Positions 15,238 through 25,100 of a stretch of 64,000 nucleotides of DNA are shown piece by piece. The stretch lies in the NCBI GenBank assembly GCA_023423535.1, contig JAFAFL010000057.1, positions 1-64,000 of the forward strand. Direction: 5' to 3'. The notes beneath the pieces are model-generated. The model was not told the origin of the DNA. It did not search any database and worked only from the letters and a program-made list of their open reading frames with translations. A program made the position numbers and the translations under genes. Numbering within the stretch: the stretch's first letter is position 1; each line of letters starts with the position of its first letter. Origin of the DNA: Pseudomonadota bacterium (lineage in GTDB: Bacteria > Myxococcota > Myxococcia > Myxococcales > Myxococcaceae).

Positions 15238-16628
15238 AGGCCGTGAAGTGGATCGTGGGTGTGCTGCTGCTCGCGGCGGTGGCGTTCGGCGGGTGGCGCT
15301 TCCTCGGCACGCGTGAAGCCTCCGGCGCCGCGGCGCAGAAGGCATCAGGTCCGCAGACGGAGAAGGTGTCGCGCGCGACGATCGCGGTGGCGGCGGAGGC
15401 CTCGGGCGTGCTCGAGCCCATTCGCGTGGTGGAGGTGAAGTCCAAGGCCTCCGGCGAGACCCTGGAGGTCACCGCGGAGACGGGCGACAAGGTCGAGGCC
15501 GGCGCGCTGCTGGCGAAGATCGATCCGCGCGACGTGGAGAACGCCTACCAGCAGGCGGCGGCGGATCTCGAGGCGGCGCGGGTGAAGGCGCGGATCACGA
15601 AGAGCCAGAAGGAGCGGCTCGAGGCGCTGCACAAGACGCAGGTCGCGACCCAGCTGGAGCTGGAGCTGGCGGTGGAGGCAGCGGCGAACGCGCAGGCAGC
15701 GCTGGTGCGGGCGCAGACGAACCTGCAGCTCGCGCAGGAGCGCCGGCGGGACGTGACCATCCGCGCACCGATTGGCGGCACCCTGCTGGAGCGCCACGTG
15801 GAGCCGGGCGGAATCATCACATCGGCCACGCAGAACGTCTCGGGCGGCACCGTGCTCTTCAAGATGGCGGACCTCAGCGCGATGCAGGTGCGCGCGCGCG
15901 TGGACGAGACGGACATCGGGAAGATCTCGCCGGGGCAGAGCGTGCAGGTCACGGTGGAGGCCTTTGCCGGCCGCACCTTCCGCGGCACCGTGCACAAGGT
16001 CGAGCCGCAGAGCGTCGTCGAGCAGAACGTGACCCTGTTCCAGGTGCTCGTGCGGCTCGACAACGCGTCGGGCGCGCTGCGGCCGGGGATGAACGCGGAG
16101 GTCACCATCGAGGTCGACCGGCGCGAGGACGTGCTCACCGTGCCCAACGGCGCCATCGTCACCATGCGGGATGCGGCGAACGCGGCGAAGGTGCTCGGCG
16201 TGACTGAAGAGGCGCTGCAGGCGGCGCTGCGCCCGCCCAACTCGCAGGGTGCGCCGCAAGGTCCGAAGGGGCCCGACGAGGCTCCCGGTGCGGCGACGCA
16301 GCCCGCCTCCGCGCAGGCAGGTCCTCCCGGTGCTGCCGGCCGTCGCGGTCGCGGTGGTGACGGCTCTCCCGGTGGTCCTCGTCCCGGCGTGGTCTTCGTG
16401 AAGGCCGGAGGCGGCGTGGAGCCGAAGCGGGTGCTGCTGGGCCTCGGCGACTGGGACCGGACCGAGGTCGTGCGCGGTCTGGAGGAGGGCCAGGAGGTGG
16501 TGATGATCGCCGCCGCGCAGCTCCGTGCGTCGCAGCAGCAGATGGAGGAGCGGATGCGCAGCCGGATGGGCAGCGGCATTCCGGGCACGGGCGGCGGCGC
16601 GGGTGGTGCGCGCGGCGGAGGCCGGTGA
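15234..16628 (+). CDS. MacA-like HlyD-family periplasmic adaptor
   Basis: 464 residues. An N-terminal membrane anchor (about 5-24) is followed by a lipoyl/biotinyl half, a helical hairpin (about 100-165), the second lipoyl half (VTIRAPIGGTLL) and beta-barrel domains. These are the parts of a membrane fusion protein that bridges permease and TolC. A Gly/Pro/Ala-rich insertion at about 335-385 and a Gly/Arg-rich C-terminus (GGGAGGARGGGR) are unusual for MacA and probably flexible. The ATG overlaps the ATPase stop by four bases. Confidence 0.92.
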   Translation: MKAVKWIVGVLLLAAVAFGGWRFLGTREASGAAAQKASGPQTEKVSRATIAVAAEASGVLEPIRVVEVKSKASGETLEVTAETGDKVEAGALLAKIDPRDVENAYQQAAADLEAARVKARITKSQKERLEALHKTQVATQLELELAVEAAANAQAALVRAQTNLQLAQERRRDVTIRAPIGGTLLERHVEPGGIITSATQNVSGGTVLFKMADLSAMQVRARVDETDIGKISPGQSVQVTVEAFAGRTFRGTVHKVEPQSVVEQNVTLFQVLVRLDNASGALRPGMNAEVTIEVDRREDVLTVPNGAIVTMRDAANAAKVLGVTEEALQAALRPPNSQGAPQGPKGPDEAPGAATQPASAQAGPPGAAGRRGRGGDGSPGGPRPGVVFVKAGGGVEPKRVLLGLGDWDRTEVVRGLEEGQEVVMIAAAQLRASQQQMEERMRSRMGSGIPGTGGGAGGARGGGR

Positions 16629-16629
16629 G

Positions 16630-17838
16630 ATGGGGCTCTGGGAGACGTTCCGCGGCTCGCTCGACGCGCTGTGGGCGAACACGCTCCGCTCGCTCTTGAC
16701 GATGCTCGGGGTGATCATCGGCATCGCCGCGGTGATCGCGATGATGGCGCTCGGCGAGGGCGCGCAGCGCTCGGTGGAGGAGCGCCTGCGCAGCCTCGGC
16801 ACCAACGTGCTCACCGTGCGCCCGGGTCAGATGTTCATGGGCGGCGTGTCGCGCGGTCAGTCGCCGCTGACGGTGAAGGAGGCGGACGCGCTGGTGGAGC
16901 GGGCGCCGTCGCTCGCCGCGGTGTCACCGGAGCTCGAGTCCCGGCTTCAGGTCGAACACGGCCAGCGCAACGCGAACCTCTCGGTGGTCGGCGTGTGGCC
17001 GGCCTTCTTCACCGTGAATGACTTCCGCATCGGAAGCGGCAGGGTCTTCACCGAGGCGGAGGAGCGCGGCCGCAGGCGCGTGGCGGTGATCGGTTCGGCG
17101 GTGGCGCAGCAGCTGCGGACGCAGAGCGACGCGATGATGGGCAACACGGTGCGCATCGGCGGCACGACCTTCGAGGTCGTCGGCGTGCTGGCGGAGAAGG
17201 GCGCGCAGGGCTTCTCCAACCCGGACGAGGCCGTGTACGTCCCGCTCGCCACCGCGCAGTTCCGGCTCATGGGCACCGACCGCATCCGCAGCATCAGCGT
17301 GCAGGTGGCGGACGGCGCGCCGATGGACGAGGCGATGCTGGAGATCGACACCGCCCTTCGCCGTGAGCGCAAGCTGCGCCCCGGCGTGCCCTCGGACTTC
17401 ACCATCCGCGATCAGGCCACGCTGCTGAACACGATGAAGGAGACCACGCAGACCTTCTCCTTCCTCCTCGCCGGCATCGCCGCCATCTCGCTGCTGGTGG
17501 GCGGCATCGGCATCATGAACATCATGCTGGTGTCGGTGACGGAGCGGACGCGGGAGATCGGCCTGCGCAAGGCGCTCGGCGCGCGGCGGTTCGACATCCT
17601 CCTGCAGTTCCTCATCGAGTCGCTGGTGCTCTGCACGCTCGGCGGGGTGCTCGGCATCGCGCTCGGCGTGGGCGGCTCGCACCTGCTCAACCGGTTCGCG
17701 GGCTGGCAGACGGTGGTGGCGCCGGAGGCGGTGCTGCTCGCGCTCGGCTTCAGCGCGGCGGTGGGCATCTTCTTCGGCCTCTGGCCCGCGAGGCGCGCCG
17801 CGCAGCTCGCTCCCATCGAGGCGCTCCGTTACGAGTAG
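16630..17838 (+). CDS. MacB-type ABC transporter permease
   Basis: 402 residues with the four-helix MacB layout. One helix near the N-terminus (about 20-45, LLTMLGVIIGIAAVIAMMALG) is followed by a large periplasmic domain of about 230 residues, then three C-terminal helices with the FtsX-like core (GGIGIMNIMLVSVTERTREIGLRKALGA). It completes the tripartite exporter. Only one base separates it from the adaptor gene. MacAB systems export macrolides, heme precursors, lipopeptides or siderophores; the substrate here is unknown. The stop codon lies inside an 18-bp tandem repeat. Confidence 0.93.
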   Translation: MGLWETFRGSLDALWANTLRSLLTMLGVIIGIAAVIAMMALGEGAQRSVEERLRSLGTNVLTVRPGQMFMGGVSRGQSPLTVKEADALVERAPSLAAVSPELESRLQVEHGQRNANLSVVGVWPAFFTVNDFRIGSGRVFTEAEERGRRRVAVIGSAVAQQLRTQSDAMMGNTVRIGGTTFEVVGVLAEKGAQGFSNPDEAVYVPLATAQFRLMGTDRIRSISVQVADGAPMDEAMLEIDTALRRERKLRPGVPSDFTIRDQATLLNTMKETTQTFSFLLAGIAAISLLVGGIGIMNIMLVSVTERTREIGLRKALGARRFDILLQFLIESLVLCTLGGVLGIALGVGGSHLLNRFAGWQTVVAPEAVLLALGFSAAVGIFFGLWPARRAAQLAPIEALRYE

Positions 17839-17874
17839 GCGCTCCGCTACGAGTAGGCGCTCCGTTACGAGTAG
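17821..17874 (+). repeat. Three 18-bp tandem repeats each carrying a stop codon
   Basis: Units 17821-17838, 17839-17856 and 17857-17874 differ by one base only and each reads EALRYE-like sense codons ending in TAG, in the permease frame. A partial copy (GTGCGAGTAG) follows. The last codons of the gene, including the stop, have been duplicated twice, so readthrough would meet two further in-frame stops. Confidence 0.9.
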
Positions 17875-17974
17875 GTGCGAGTAGGAGAGGGTCGCTGGAT
17901 ACCCATTTTTGAAAGGGTTTCCAGCATCGGCAAAGTTTGGCGCCGGCGCCGAATGCGGCACCATCCACCGAGCG

Positions 17975-19147
17975 ATGCCGTTCCGAGCCGACATCACCGA
18001 GCCGCGCGTGCTGATCGTCGATGACGACGCGCGCAACCGGGCCCCGCTCGCCCTGCTGCTGCGCGAAGAGGGCTACCTCGTCTTCGAGGCCGAGGGCGGC
18101 GCCGAGGCGATCGAGAAGGTCCCGGTCCTCGATCCGGACGTGGTCGTCCTCGACCTGGCGATGCCGGGGATGGACGGCGTGGAGGTCTGCGAGCGGCTGC
18201 GCGCGTCCGACTGGACGGTGCCCATCGTCTTCCTCACCGCGCACGCCGATCGCGCTTCGCGCATCCGCTGCAAGGCCGCTGGCGGAGACGACTTCCTCTC
18301 CAAGCCGGTGGACGACGTCGAGCTCATCGTCCGGCTGCGCAACCTCGTCGCGCTTCGCGCCGCGCAGCGGATGCACGAGACCCACCGGCAACAGATGGAG
18401 GCGGAGCTCGAGCAGCTGCGCGCCGGGCTGGTGCGTCTGGAGCGGTTGGCCACGCTGGGGAACCTCGCGGCGGGCGTGGGCCACGAGCTGAAGAACGTGC
18501 TCGCGGTGTTCCGCAGCGTCCTCGGCGAGCTCAAGCGCACGCAGGGAGAGGGCGCACCGCTCGATCCCGAAGACCTCGCGGCCTTCGACTGGGTGTCGGA
18601 GCATCTGGGGGTACACGCGCGCCAGCTCCAGCAGCTCGGCCGTCCGGAGCGCGGCAACGTGGCGCAGTCGCTGGACCTGTGCGAGGTCGTCTCCGGCGTG
18701 CTCGCGCTGCTGCGCACCGCAGGCCGCACCCGCTACCTCACGGTGAATCAGGCGCTTCCCCAGCGGCCCACCCTCGTGCGCGCGGAGCGGAACCGGCTCG
18801 AGCAGATCTTCGTGAACCTCGTGAACAACGCGGTGGACGCGGTGGAGGAGAGCGGACGCAGCGACGGTCGCATCGAGGTGCGGCTGGTCGACGAGGCCGA
18901 AGGACTGGTGGCCTGCGAGGTGCGCGACAACGGCACCGGCATCGCGCGTGACAAGCTGGAGAGCGTGTTCGAGCCGTGGTTCACCACCAAGGGTCCGGAG
19001 AAGGGGACCGGGCTCGGGCTGGTGGTGGTGCGGTCGCTGGTGCAGCGACTCGGCGGGGAGCTCACGTTGCAGAGCGAGCTCGGCGCCGGATCGGTGTTCC
19101 GCTTCACGCTGCCGCTGGTGCGGGAGGAAGCCGAAGCGGGAGGGTGA
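17975..19147 (+). CDS. Response regulator-histidine kinase hybrid
   Basis: 390 residues from the ATG at 17975. An N-terminal receiver domain (1-125) carries phosphoacceptor Asp60 (VVLDLAMPG). A short coiled coil leads to a HisKA helix with His170 (GVGHELKNVLAVF). The HATPase domain follows with FVNLVNNAVDAVEE, DNGTGI and GLGLVVVRSLV. There is no membrane segment, so it is a cytosolic kinase whose activity is probably controlled by phosphorylation of its own receiver by another kinase, an arrangement frequent in myxobacteria. No partner regulator is adjacent. The open frame before 17975 is not needed. Confidence 0.87.
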   Translation: MPFRADITEPRVLIVDDDARNRAPLALLLREEGYLVFEAEGGAEAIEKVPVLDPDVVVLDLAMPGMDGVEVCERLRASDWTVPIVFLTAHADRASRIRCKAAGGDDFLSKPVDDVELIVRLRNLVALRAAQRMHETHRQQMEAELEQLRAGLVRLERLATLGNLAAGVGHELKNVLAVFRSVLGELKRTQGEGAPLDPEDLAAFDWVSEHLGVHARQLQQLGRPERGNVAQSLDLCEVVSGVLALLRTAGRTRYLTVNQALPQRPTLVRAERNRLEQIFVNLVNNAVDAVEESGRSDGRIEVRLVDEAEGLVACEVRDNGTGIARDKLESVFEPWFTTKGPEKGTGLGLVVVRSLVQRLGGELTLQSELGAGSVFRFTLPLVREEAEAGG

Positions 19148-19169
19148 CGCTCTCTGGTATCCGTGCCCC

Positions 19170-19742
19170 GTGCCCTCACGTCCGGAAACCCGCGCGCTGA
19201 TCGACGACCTCCGAGAGCTCCGCGAGCTGCTCGATGCGCTGCGCTCGGTGTCCGACGCCGCGGCAACGGTCGAGGGGCCGCCGCGCGAGATCGAGCGCAA
19301 GTACCTCCTTCGTGCGCTCCCGCCCCGCGCGCGTCGCGGAAGGAAGAAGGAGCTCTGGCAGGGCTACCTCCCCGGCGAAGCGCTGCAGGAGCGGGTGCGC
19401 CGCGTGAAGGACGCGAAGGGCGAGCGCTACCTGCGCACGGTGAAGCTCGGGCGCGGCGTCTCGCGGGTGGAGGTGGAGGAGCCGTGCACGCGCGCGCTCT
19501 TCGGAAAGCTGTGGCCGCTCACGCGCGGCAAGCGGGTGCAGAAGCGGCGCTGGGTGGTGAAGGACGCTGGGACCGGGCTGACGTGGGAGGTCGACGAGTT
19601 CCTCGACCGCACGCTCTTCCTTGCCGAGGTGGAGCTGCCCTCCGCGGACGTTCAGCCGGAGCTGCCCGCGTGGCTCGCGCCGTTCGTCGTTCGCGAGGTG
19701 ACCGAGGAGAGCGCCTTCGTGAACGTGCGTCTCGCGCGCTGA
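19170..19742 (+). CDS. CYTH-domain protein (triphosphate tunnel metalloenzyme)
   Basis: 190 residues from GTG 19170. After a helical N-terminus (about 1-35) comes the CYTH signature EIERKYLL, with the ExExK metal and triphosphate motif at 40-44. Alternating Arg/Lys and Glu strands of the tunnel follow (YLRTVKLGRGVSRVEVEEP, WEVDEFL, LFLAEVELPS). Family members hydrolyse inorganic triphosphate, thiamine triphosphate or similar substrates. The specific substrate cannot be read from sequence. The N-terminal helix is an extra compared with minimal CYTH enzymes. Confidence 0.82.
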   Translation: MPSRPETRALIDDLRELRELLDALRSVSDAAATVEGPPREIERKYLLRALPPRARRGRKKELWQGYLPGEALQERVRRVKDAKGERYLRTVKLGRGVSRVEVEEPCTRALFGKLWPLTRGKRVQKRRWVVKDAGTGLTWEVDEFLDRTLFLAEVELPSADVQPELPAWLAPFVVREVTEESAFVNVRLAR

Positions 19743-19816
19743 CGTGCACGCGTGCAGAGCAGCCGAGGGTCCGGGGCTTGCGCGCTCGGCCGTGCAGCGG
19801 TGCACACCTTCGGTGC

Positions 19817-21028
19817 GTGCAAGACTTCGGACCGCTGTCGAAGCAGTTGGGCGCCGCCACCGGCCGCATCCTCGAACCGGGACACGCCGCGGACCGCATC
19901 CTCAACGGCGCGGCCTTCGACGCGATCGAGGACCTCCTCCGTCGCGCGGAGCGGAGCATCCACATCGTCATGTACAAGTGGAAGCCCGGCCACGTGTCCG
20001 ACCGCATCCTGCGTGTGATTCAGGAGCGCCGCGCGGCCGGCGTGTCGGTCCGCATCGTGGTGGACCACACGGGCAGCATCGATGGCTTCACCGAAGAGGT
20101 GCGGCCGAAGCTCGAAGCGCTCGGTTGCGAGGTGCGGCTCTTCCACGCCCTGCTCGCGCACTCGCCGACGAAGATGCTCTCGCGCAACCACCGCAAGCTG
20201 GTGGTGGTGGACGGCCGCTGGGGGATGACCGGCGGCTTCGCGTTCTGGGACGCGTTCGACGGCAACGGGCGCACCGAAGACACCTGGCGGGACACCGCGC
20301 TGCGTCTCGAGGGTCCGGCGGTGCGCTGGATGCAGCAGGCCTTCCTCGAGAACTGGCTGCAGTCGGGCGGAGAGCTGCCGCCGCTCTCGGACCTGCCCTG
20401 GCCCACGCCGGTGGGTGCCGGCGTGCAGGCCGCGGTCGTCGCCTCCAGTGCGCGCGATCGCGGCGGCACCATGGCCCGCGCGCTGTTCCGCACGTTGCTC
20501 ACGCAGCCGAAGAAGCGCTTGTGGATGGCGGTGGCCTACTTCACGCCGGACGAGGGCGTGATGGAGTTTCTCTGCAACTGCGCGAAGGGCGGCGCGGACG
20601 TGAAGCTCCTGTTGCCCGGGCGGATCCACGACGTACCGCTGGTGCGCGACATGGGCCGCGGCTGGTACCGCACCATGCTGCGCTCCGGCATCCGCGTGTT
20701 CGAGTACGAGCCCGCGATGATGCACACCAAGGCGCTGGTGATCGACGACCACATCTCCGTCGTCGGCTCCACGAACATGGGCGCCGGGTCGTTCGAGATG
20801 CTGGAGGAGCTCTCGGTCGTCGTGTGGGATCGCGTGCTCAACCGGCAGCTCGCCGAGGACTTCGACGAGGACCTCCGCTTCGCCCGCGAGATGGACGAGA
20901 GCACCATCCCCATGCCCGCCGCGAACCCCGCGCGTCGTGCGCTGCGCCGGGCCTTCTCCGCCGTCGGCCATTGGGTGCGCGGCCGGCGGGAGGGCGAGCA
21001 GACGGAGGCGTCGGGCGGTTCGTTGTGA
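19817..21028 (+). CDS. Phospholipase D superfamily protein, cardiolipin synthase-like
   Basis: 403 residues from GTG 19817. Two HKD motifs are present: HRK-x4-D at His125/Lys127/Asp132 (RNHRKLVVVDGRWGMTGG) and His303/Lys305 (MMHTKALVIDD), each followed by the Gly/Ser box typical of cardiolipin synthases (STNMGAGSFEM). No N-terminal membrane helices are seen, as in ClsB-type enzymes. It probably makes or remodels cardiolipin or another phosphatidyl lipid at the membrane. The following gene is of the lysylphosphatidylglycerol-synthase-like family, so the pair may modify membrane lipids together. Confidence 0.87.
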   Translation: MQDFGPLSKQLGAATGRILEPGHAADRILNGAAFDAIEDLLRRAERSIHIVMYKWKPGHVSDRILRVIQERRAAGVSVRIVVDHTGSIDGFTEEVRPKLEALGCEVRLFHALLAHSPTKMLSRNHRKLVVVDGRWGMTGGFAFWDAFDGNGRTEDTWRDTALRLEGPAVRWMQQAFLENWLQSGGELPPLSDLPWPTPVGAGVQAAVVASSARDRGGTMARALFRTLLTQPKKRLWMAVAYFTPDEGVMEFLCNCAKGGADVKLLLPGRIHDVPLVRDMGRGWYRTMLRSGIRVFEYEPAMMHTKALVIDDHISVVGSTNMGAGSFEMLEELSVVVWDRVLNRQLAEDFDEDLRFAREMDESTIPMPAANPARRALRRAFSAVGHWVRGRREGEQTEASGGSL

Positions 21029-21075
21029 ACGTTGGAGGGCCGACGACTTGAACGGAATGTGCGCGACCGGTAGGG

Positions 21076-22146
21076 GTGGGCGCGTTGCAGCCGGCCCTCT
21101 CACTCTGCCCCGCGACGGAACTCGACGTGCTCGGTCACGTGGAGCGCTTCGGCCGCGAGACCGTCTCCTTCCAGGTCCTCGAGCCGGGCCTCACCTATCT
21201 CGCGCCGGAGAGGGACGCGCTCGTCGCCTACACCGACACCGGCGCGTGCTGGGTCGCCGCCGGCGCGCCGCTCTGTGAGCCCGCCCGTTATTCGGACGTC
21301 GCGCGCGCGTTCATCCGGGCCGCCGCCGCGCAGCGAAGACGGGCCGTGTTCTGCGCCGCGGAGAGCGCCTTTGCCCGGACGTCGGGACTGCGGTCGCTGC
21401 GGATCGGCGAACAGCCGGCCTGGGACCCCTGTGCGTGGCCCGAGCTTCTGCGCTCGGTGCGCAGCCTTCGCGAGCAGCTCCGCCGGGCGCGCGCCCGCGG
21501 GGTGATCGTCCGGGCGCTGTCAGCAGCAGAGCTGCACGAGCGTCACCCCATCCGCGCCGCGCTCGATGCGATCGCCCGCGACTGGCTCGCCACCCGGCGC
21601 GGCCCGCCGCTCTCGTTCCTGCTCGATCTTCAGCTCTACTCGCACCCGGAGCGCCGCCGCGTCTTCGTCGCCGAACGCGAGGGCGCACCGGTGGCGCTGC
21701 TCGCGGCGGTCCCCATCTACGGACGAGGCGGCTGGTTCGTGGAGGACGTGCTGCGCGGACGCGACGCGCCCAACGGAACGACCGAGCTGCTCATCGACGC
21801 TGCGATGTCCACCTGCGCGGAGGCGGGGAGCCATCACCTGACCATGGGGCTCGTGCCGCTCGCGGGAGAGGTGCCGTGGTGGCTGCGCGTGCTCCGCCGC
21901 GCCGGCGCGCCCTTCTACGACTTCGCGGGCCTGCACCGGTATCGACAGAAGCTGCGGCCGCACGCGTGGGAGCCGGTGGCGCTCTGCTTTCCGGAGGGAC
22001 AATCGCCTCTGCGCAGCGCGTGGGACGTGCTCTGCGCGGTGACGCACGGCCGGCCGCTTCGTCACGCCGCGCTCTCGCTGACGGGCGCTCGCGGTGCCGA
22101 CGAGCGCGGGGCTCAAGAGTCGGGTCGCAGCCGGCGCGGCGCGTGA
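21076..22146 (+). CDS. DUF2156/MprF-C-terminal-like aminoacyltransferase domain protein
   Basis: 356 residues from GTG 21076. It resembles the cytosolic C-terminal domain of MprF (DUF2156), two GNAT-like halves that transfer an amino acid from tRNA to phosphatidylglycerol. Typical parts are ERFGRETVSFQVLEPGLTYL near the start and the late WFVEDVLRGRDAPNGTTELLIDAAM and TMGLVPLAGEVPWW segments. The membrane flippase domain of MprF is absent, so lipid aminoacylation is only a possibility. It follows the phospholipase D family gene by 47 bases. Confidence 0.75.
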   Translation: MGALQPALSLCPATELDVLGHVERFGRETVSFQVLEPGLTYLAPERDALVAYTDTGACWVAAGAPLCEPARYSDVARAFIRAAAAQRRRAVFCAAESAFARTSGLRSLRIGEQPAWDPCAWPELLRSVRSLREQLRRARARGVIVRALSAAELHERHPIRAALDAIARDWLATRRGPPLSFLLDLQLYSHPERRRVFVAEREGAPVALLAAVPIYGRGGWFVEDVLRGRDAPNGTTELLIDAAMSTCAEAGSHHLTMGLVPLAGEVPWWLRVLRRAGAPFYDFAGLHRYRQKLRPHAWEPVALCFPEGQSPLRSAWDVLCAVTHGRPLRHAALSLTGARGADERGAQESGRSRRGA

Positions 22147-22158
22147 TAGTGCGCGCGC

Positions 22159-25100
22159 ATGCAACGGCTCGTTCCCGGAATGAAGGTCCGCTACCTCCCT
22201 CAGCCCGAGTGGGGCGTCGGCCACCTGCTGGCGGTGCACGACGAGGGCCTCCGCGCGGAGGTGGACTTCCCCGGCCGCGAGGGTGGAGCGGTGCTCGTCT
22301 CCACGCGTGGCGGCGCGCTCGTCTCGCACGCGTTCGTGCCGGGCGACAAGGTGCGCACGGTGAAGGGGAAGGACGCGGTCATCACCGAGGAGGTCGAGGG
22401 TGGGCGCGGCCTGCGTCGCTACGTCTTCCACTACACCGACGGCTCGCTCGGACCGGAGGGGACGCCCGAGGACGAGATGCCGGAGACGGAGCTGCGCGCG
22501 CGGCCGCCGGAGCCGGACATGGTGTCGCTGCTCGCGCAGGGACGCGTCGGTGATGCCCACGCGTTCGAGCTTCGCCGCACCGCGCTGCGCCTCGACGACG
22601 AGCGCCGCAACGACGCGCTGGGTGCGCTGTTCGCCTCGCGGGTGATGGTGAAGCCGCACCAGGTGGGCGTGGTGCAGCGCGTGCTCTCCGCGCGCCGGCC
22701 TCGCTTCATCCTCGCCGACGAGGTGGGTCTGGGTAAGACCATCGAAGCGGGGATGATCTTCTCCGCGCTGCGCCTCGCGGGCCTCGCCAACCGGGTGCTC
22801 GTCGTCGCGCCGTCGCACCTCACCGTGCAGTGGCTCGCCGAGCTCTTCCACAAGTTCAACCAGCTCTTCACGCTGATGGACGGCGACCGCTACACGCAGG
22901 CGCAGAAGGAGGCGCCGGACCAGTCTCCGTGGGCGCGCTTCCCGAAGGTCGTGACCTCCCTCGAGCTGCTCTCCCGCACGAAGGAGCACCGCGAGGAGGC
23001 CGGCGCCGCGGACGCGCACTGGGACCTCGTGATCATCGACGAGGCGCACCACCTGAAGGGCGAGCGCGCGTTCGAAGCGGCGCAGGCGCTGGCGAAGAAC
23101 TCGTGGGGGCTGCTGCTCCTGACGGCGACGCCGATGCAGCTCGATCCCGCCGAGTACCACGGGCTGCTCCGCCTCATCGACGAGGACACCGCGCCCACGC
23201 TGGAGGGCTTCACCTCACGGCTCGCGCGACAGGAGGAGCTCAGCGCCGCGGTGCGCAAGCTGCTCGCCGACGAAGCGGCAGACGGTGAGCGCGACGCGCT
23301 GGCTGCACTCAGCGCCCGCTTCCCCGACGACGAGCGGCTGCGCGAGCTGAGCGATCGCGACGCGCTGCTGACGCACCTCGCGCAGACCTACAGCCTCAGC
23401 GACCGGCTCATCCGCAACCGGCGGGCGGTGGTGGGCGGCTTCTCGCAGCGGCGGCTGCACCGGCATCCCGTTGCGCTGACCGACGCGGAGCGCGAGGCGC
23501 GGGCGAGGGTGCAGGAACACCTTCGGGAGAACACGAGCCTTCGCGGCGCGCCGATGGCGAACCTCCTGCGGCGGCTCGAGTCCTCACCGGCTGCGTTCAG
23601 CGAAGCGGTGCAGAGCACGCGCGCGCTGGCGGGACTCGCCACTTCCGCAGAGCTGTCGCTGCCGCAGACGGACGCGAAGCTCGGCGCGTTCATCGACGTG
23701 CTCCGCGGCATCTGGTCGAAGGAGCCGGACGCGAAGGTGCTCGTGTTCACCGAGTCTCGCGCCACGCTGGAGTGGCTGCAGGCGCGGCTGCGGACGCAGA
23801 ACGTCGAGGCGCTGGGGTACCACGGCGATCTTCCGCTGGTGGAGCGCGACCGGCAGGTGGCGAGGTTCCGCGATCCGGAGGGACCGAAGGTGCTTCTCTG
23901 CACCGAGGTCGGCGGCGAGGGCCGCAACTTCCAGTTCGCGCACCACCTCGTGAACTACGACCTGCCCTGGAGCCCCGCGACGATGGAGCAGCGCATCGGC
24001 CGGCTCGATCGCATCGGACAGACGCAGCCGGTGGACATCCACGTGTTCGATCCTGCGGGGACGCTCGCGTCCGACGTGCTCTCGCTGCTCGCGGACGCGG
24101 TGGGCGTGTTCGGCGAGACGGTGGGTGGGCTCGACGCGGTGCTGGAGGAGGTGGAGCCGCGCCTCTCCGAGCTCGCGCTCAGTCCCCCGGAGGAGCGCGC
24201 GCAGTACGCGAAGGAACTGACCGAGCGCGTGCGTGCGGCCCGAGAGCAGGTGCGCCGCGCCTACGATCCGCTGCTCGATCTGCGCAGCTTCGATCGGCCG
24301 GCGGTGGAGCGCCTCGTCCAGCGCGCGCAGGAGCGGATGGGCATCGAGCCCGCGGGTGACGACGAGACCATCGACGCCGACGCCGAGGGCGGGACCGCCG
24401 GACTCGAGGACGGGCTGTGGGCGATCTCGCGCGACCTCGACGAGCGGCTCGAGGATGCGGTGACGGAGCTCGGCCGGCGCGTGGGCATCGACGTGGACAC
24501 CGATGAGAAGGTGGACGCGTTCCAGGCCGCCTTCCACTTCGGCCACGCGCTGAAGGTGGAGGCGCTGCCCGGCATGGACCTCTCGCAGGAGAAGACGCTG
24601 CTGGGGACCTTCTGGCGCGACACCGCGGTAACCCAGGAGGAGAACGAGTACTTCGCCACGGGGCACCCGCTCGTCGAGGCCCTCTTCGGCTTTCTCCGCG
24701 ACGGTCCCTACGGTCGCAACGCCTTCCGCTTCATCGAGCGCCGCGGGCCCATGAAGGCGCGCGGGGTGGAGGCGCTCTTCCACGTGCTCCCGCCGGAGCC
24801 GGAGGACACCAGCGTCGGCGCGCGCGTGCCGTCGCGGCAGCTCTCGCGGTTCATCGACCGGTGGCTCGTGCACGTGGCGGTGGCGCAGGACGAGGACGGC
24901 AAGCCGAAAGTCTCGCCCGCGTTGCTTCCGGTGCTGGAGAAGACCGGCCAGTCCCTGCGCGGTGACGAGGTCGAGCGCGCGTTCGAGGACTTCGACACCT
25001 TCGTGGAGCCGGCGCTCGCGGTCGCGTTGAGTGCCGCCGAGGCCGAGGCCAGCGTTCTCGCCTCACGCGCGCGGAAGGCGATCCTCACCGAGCGCGAGAC

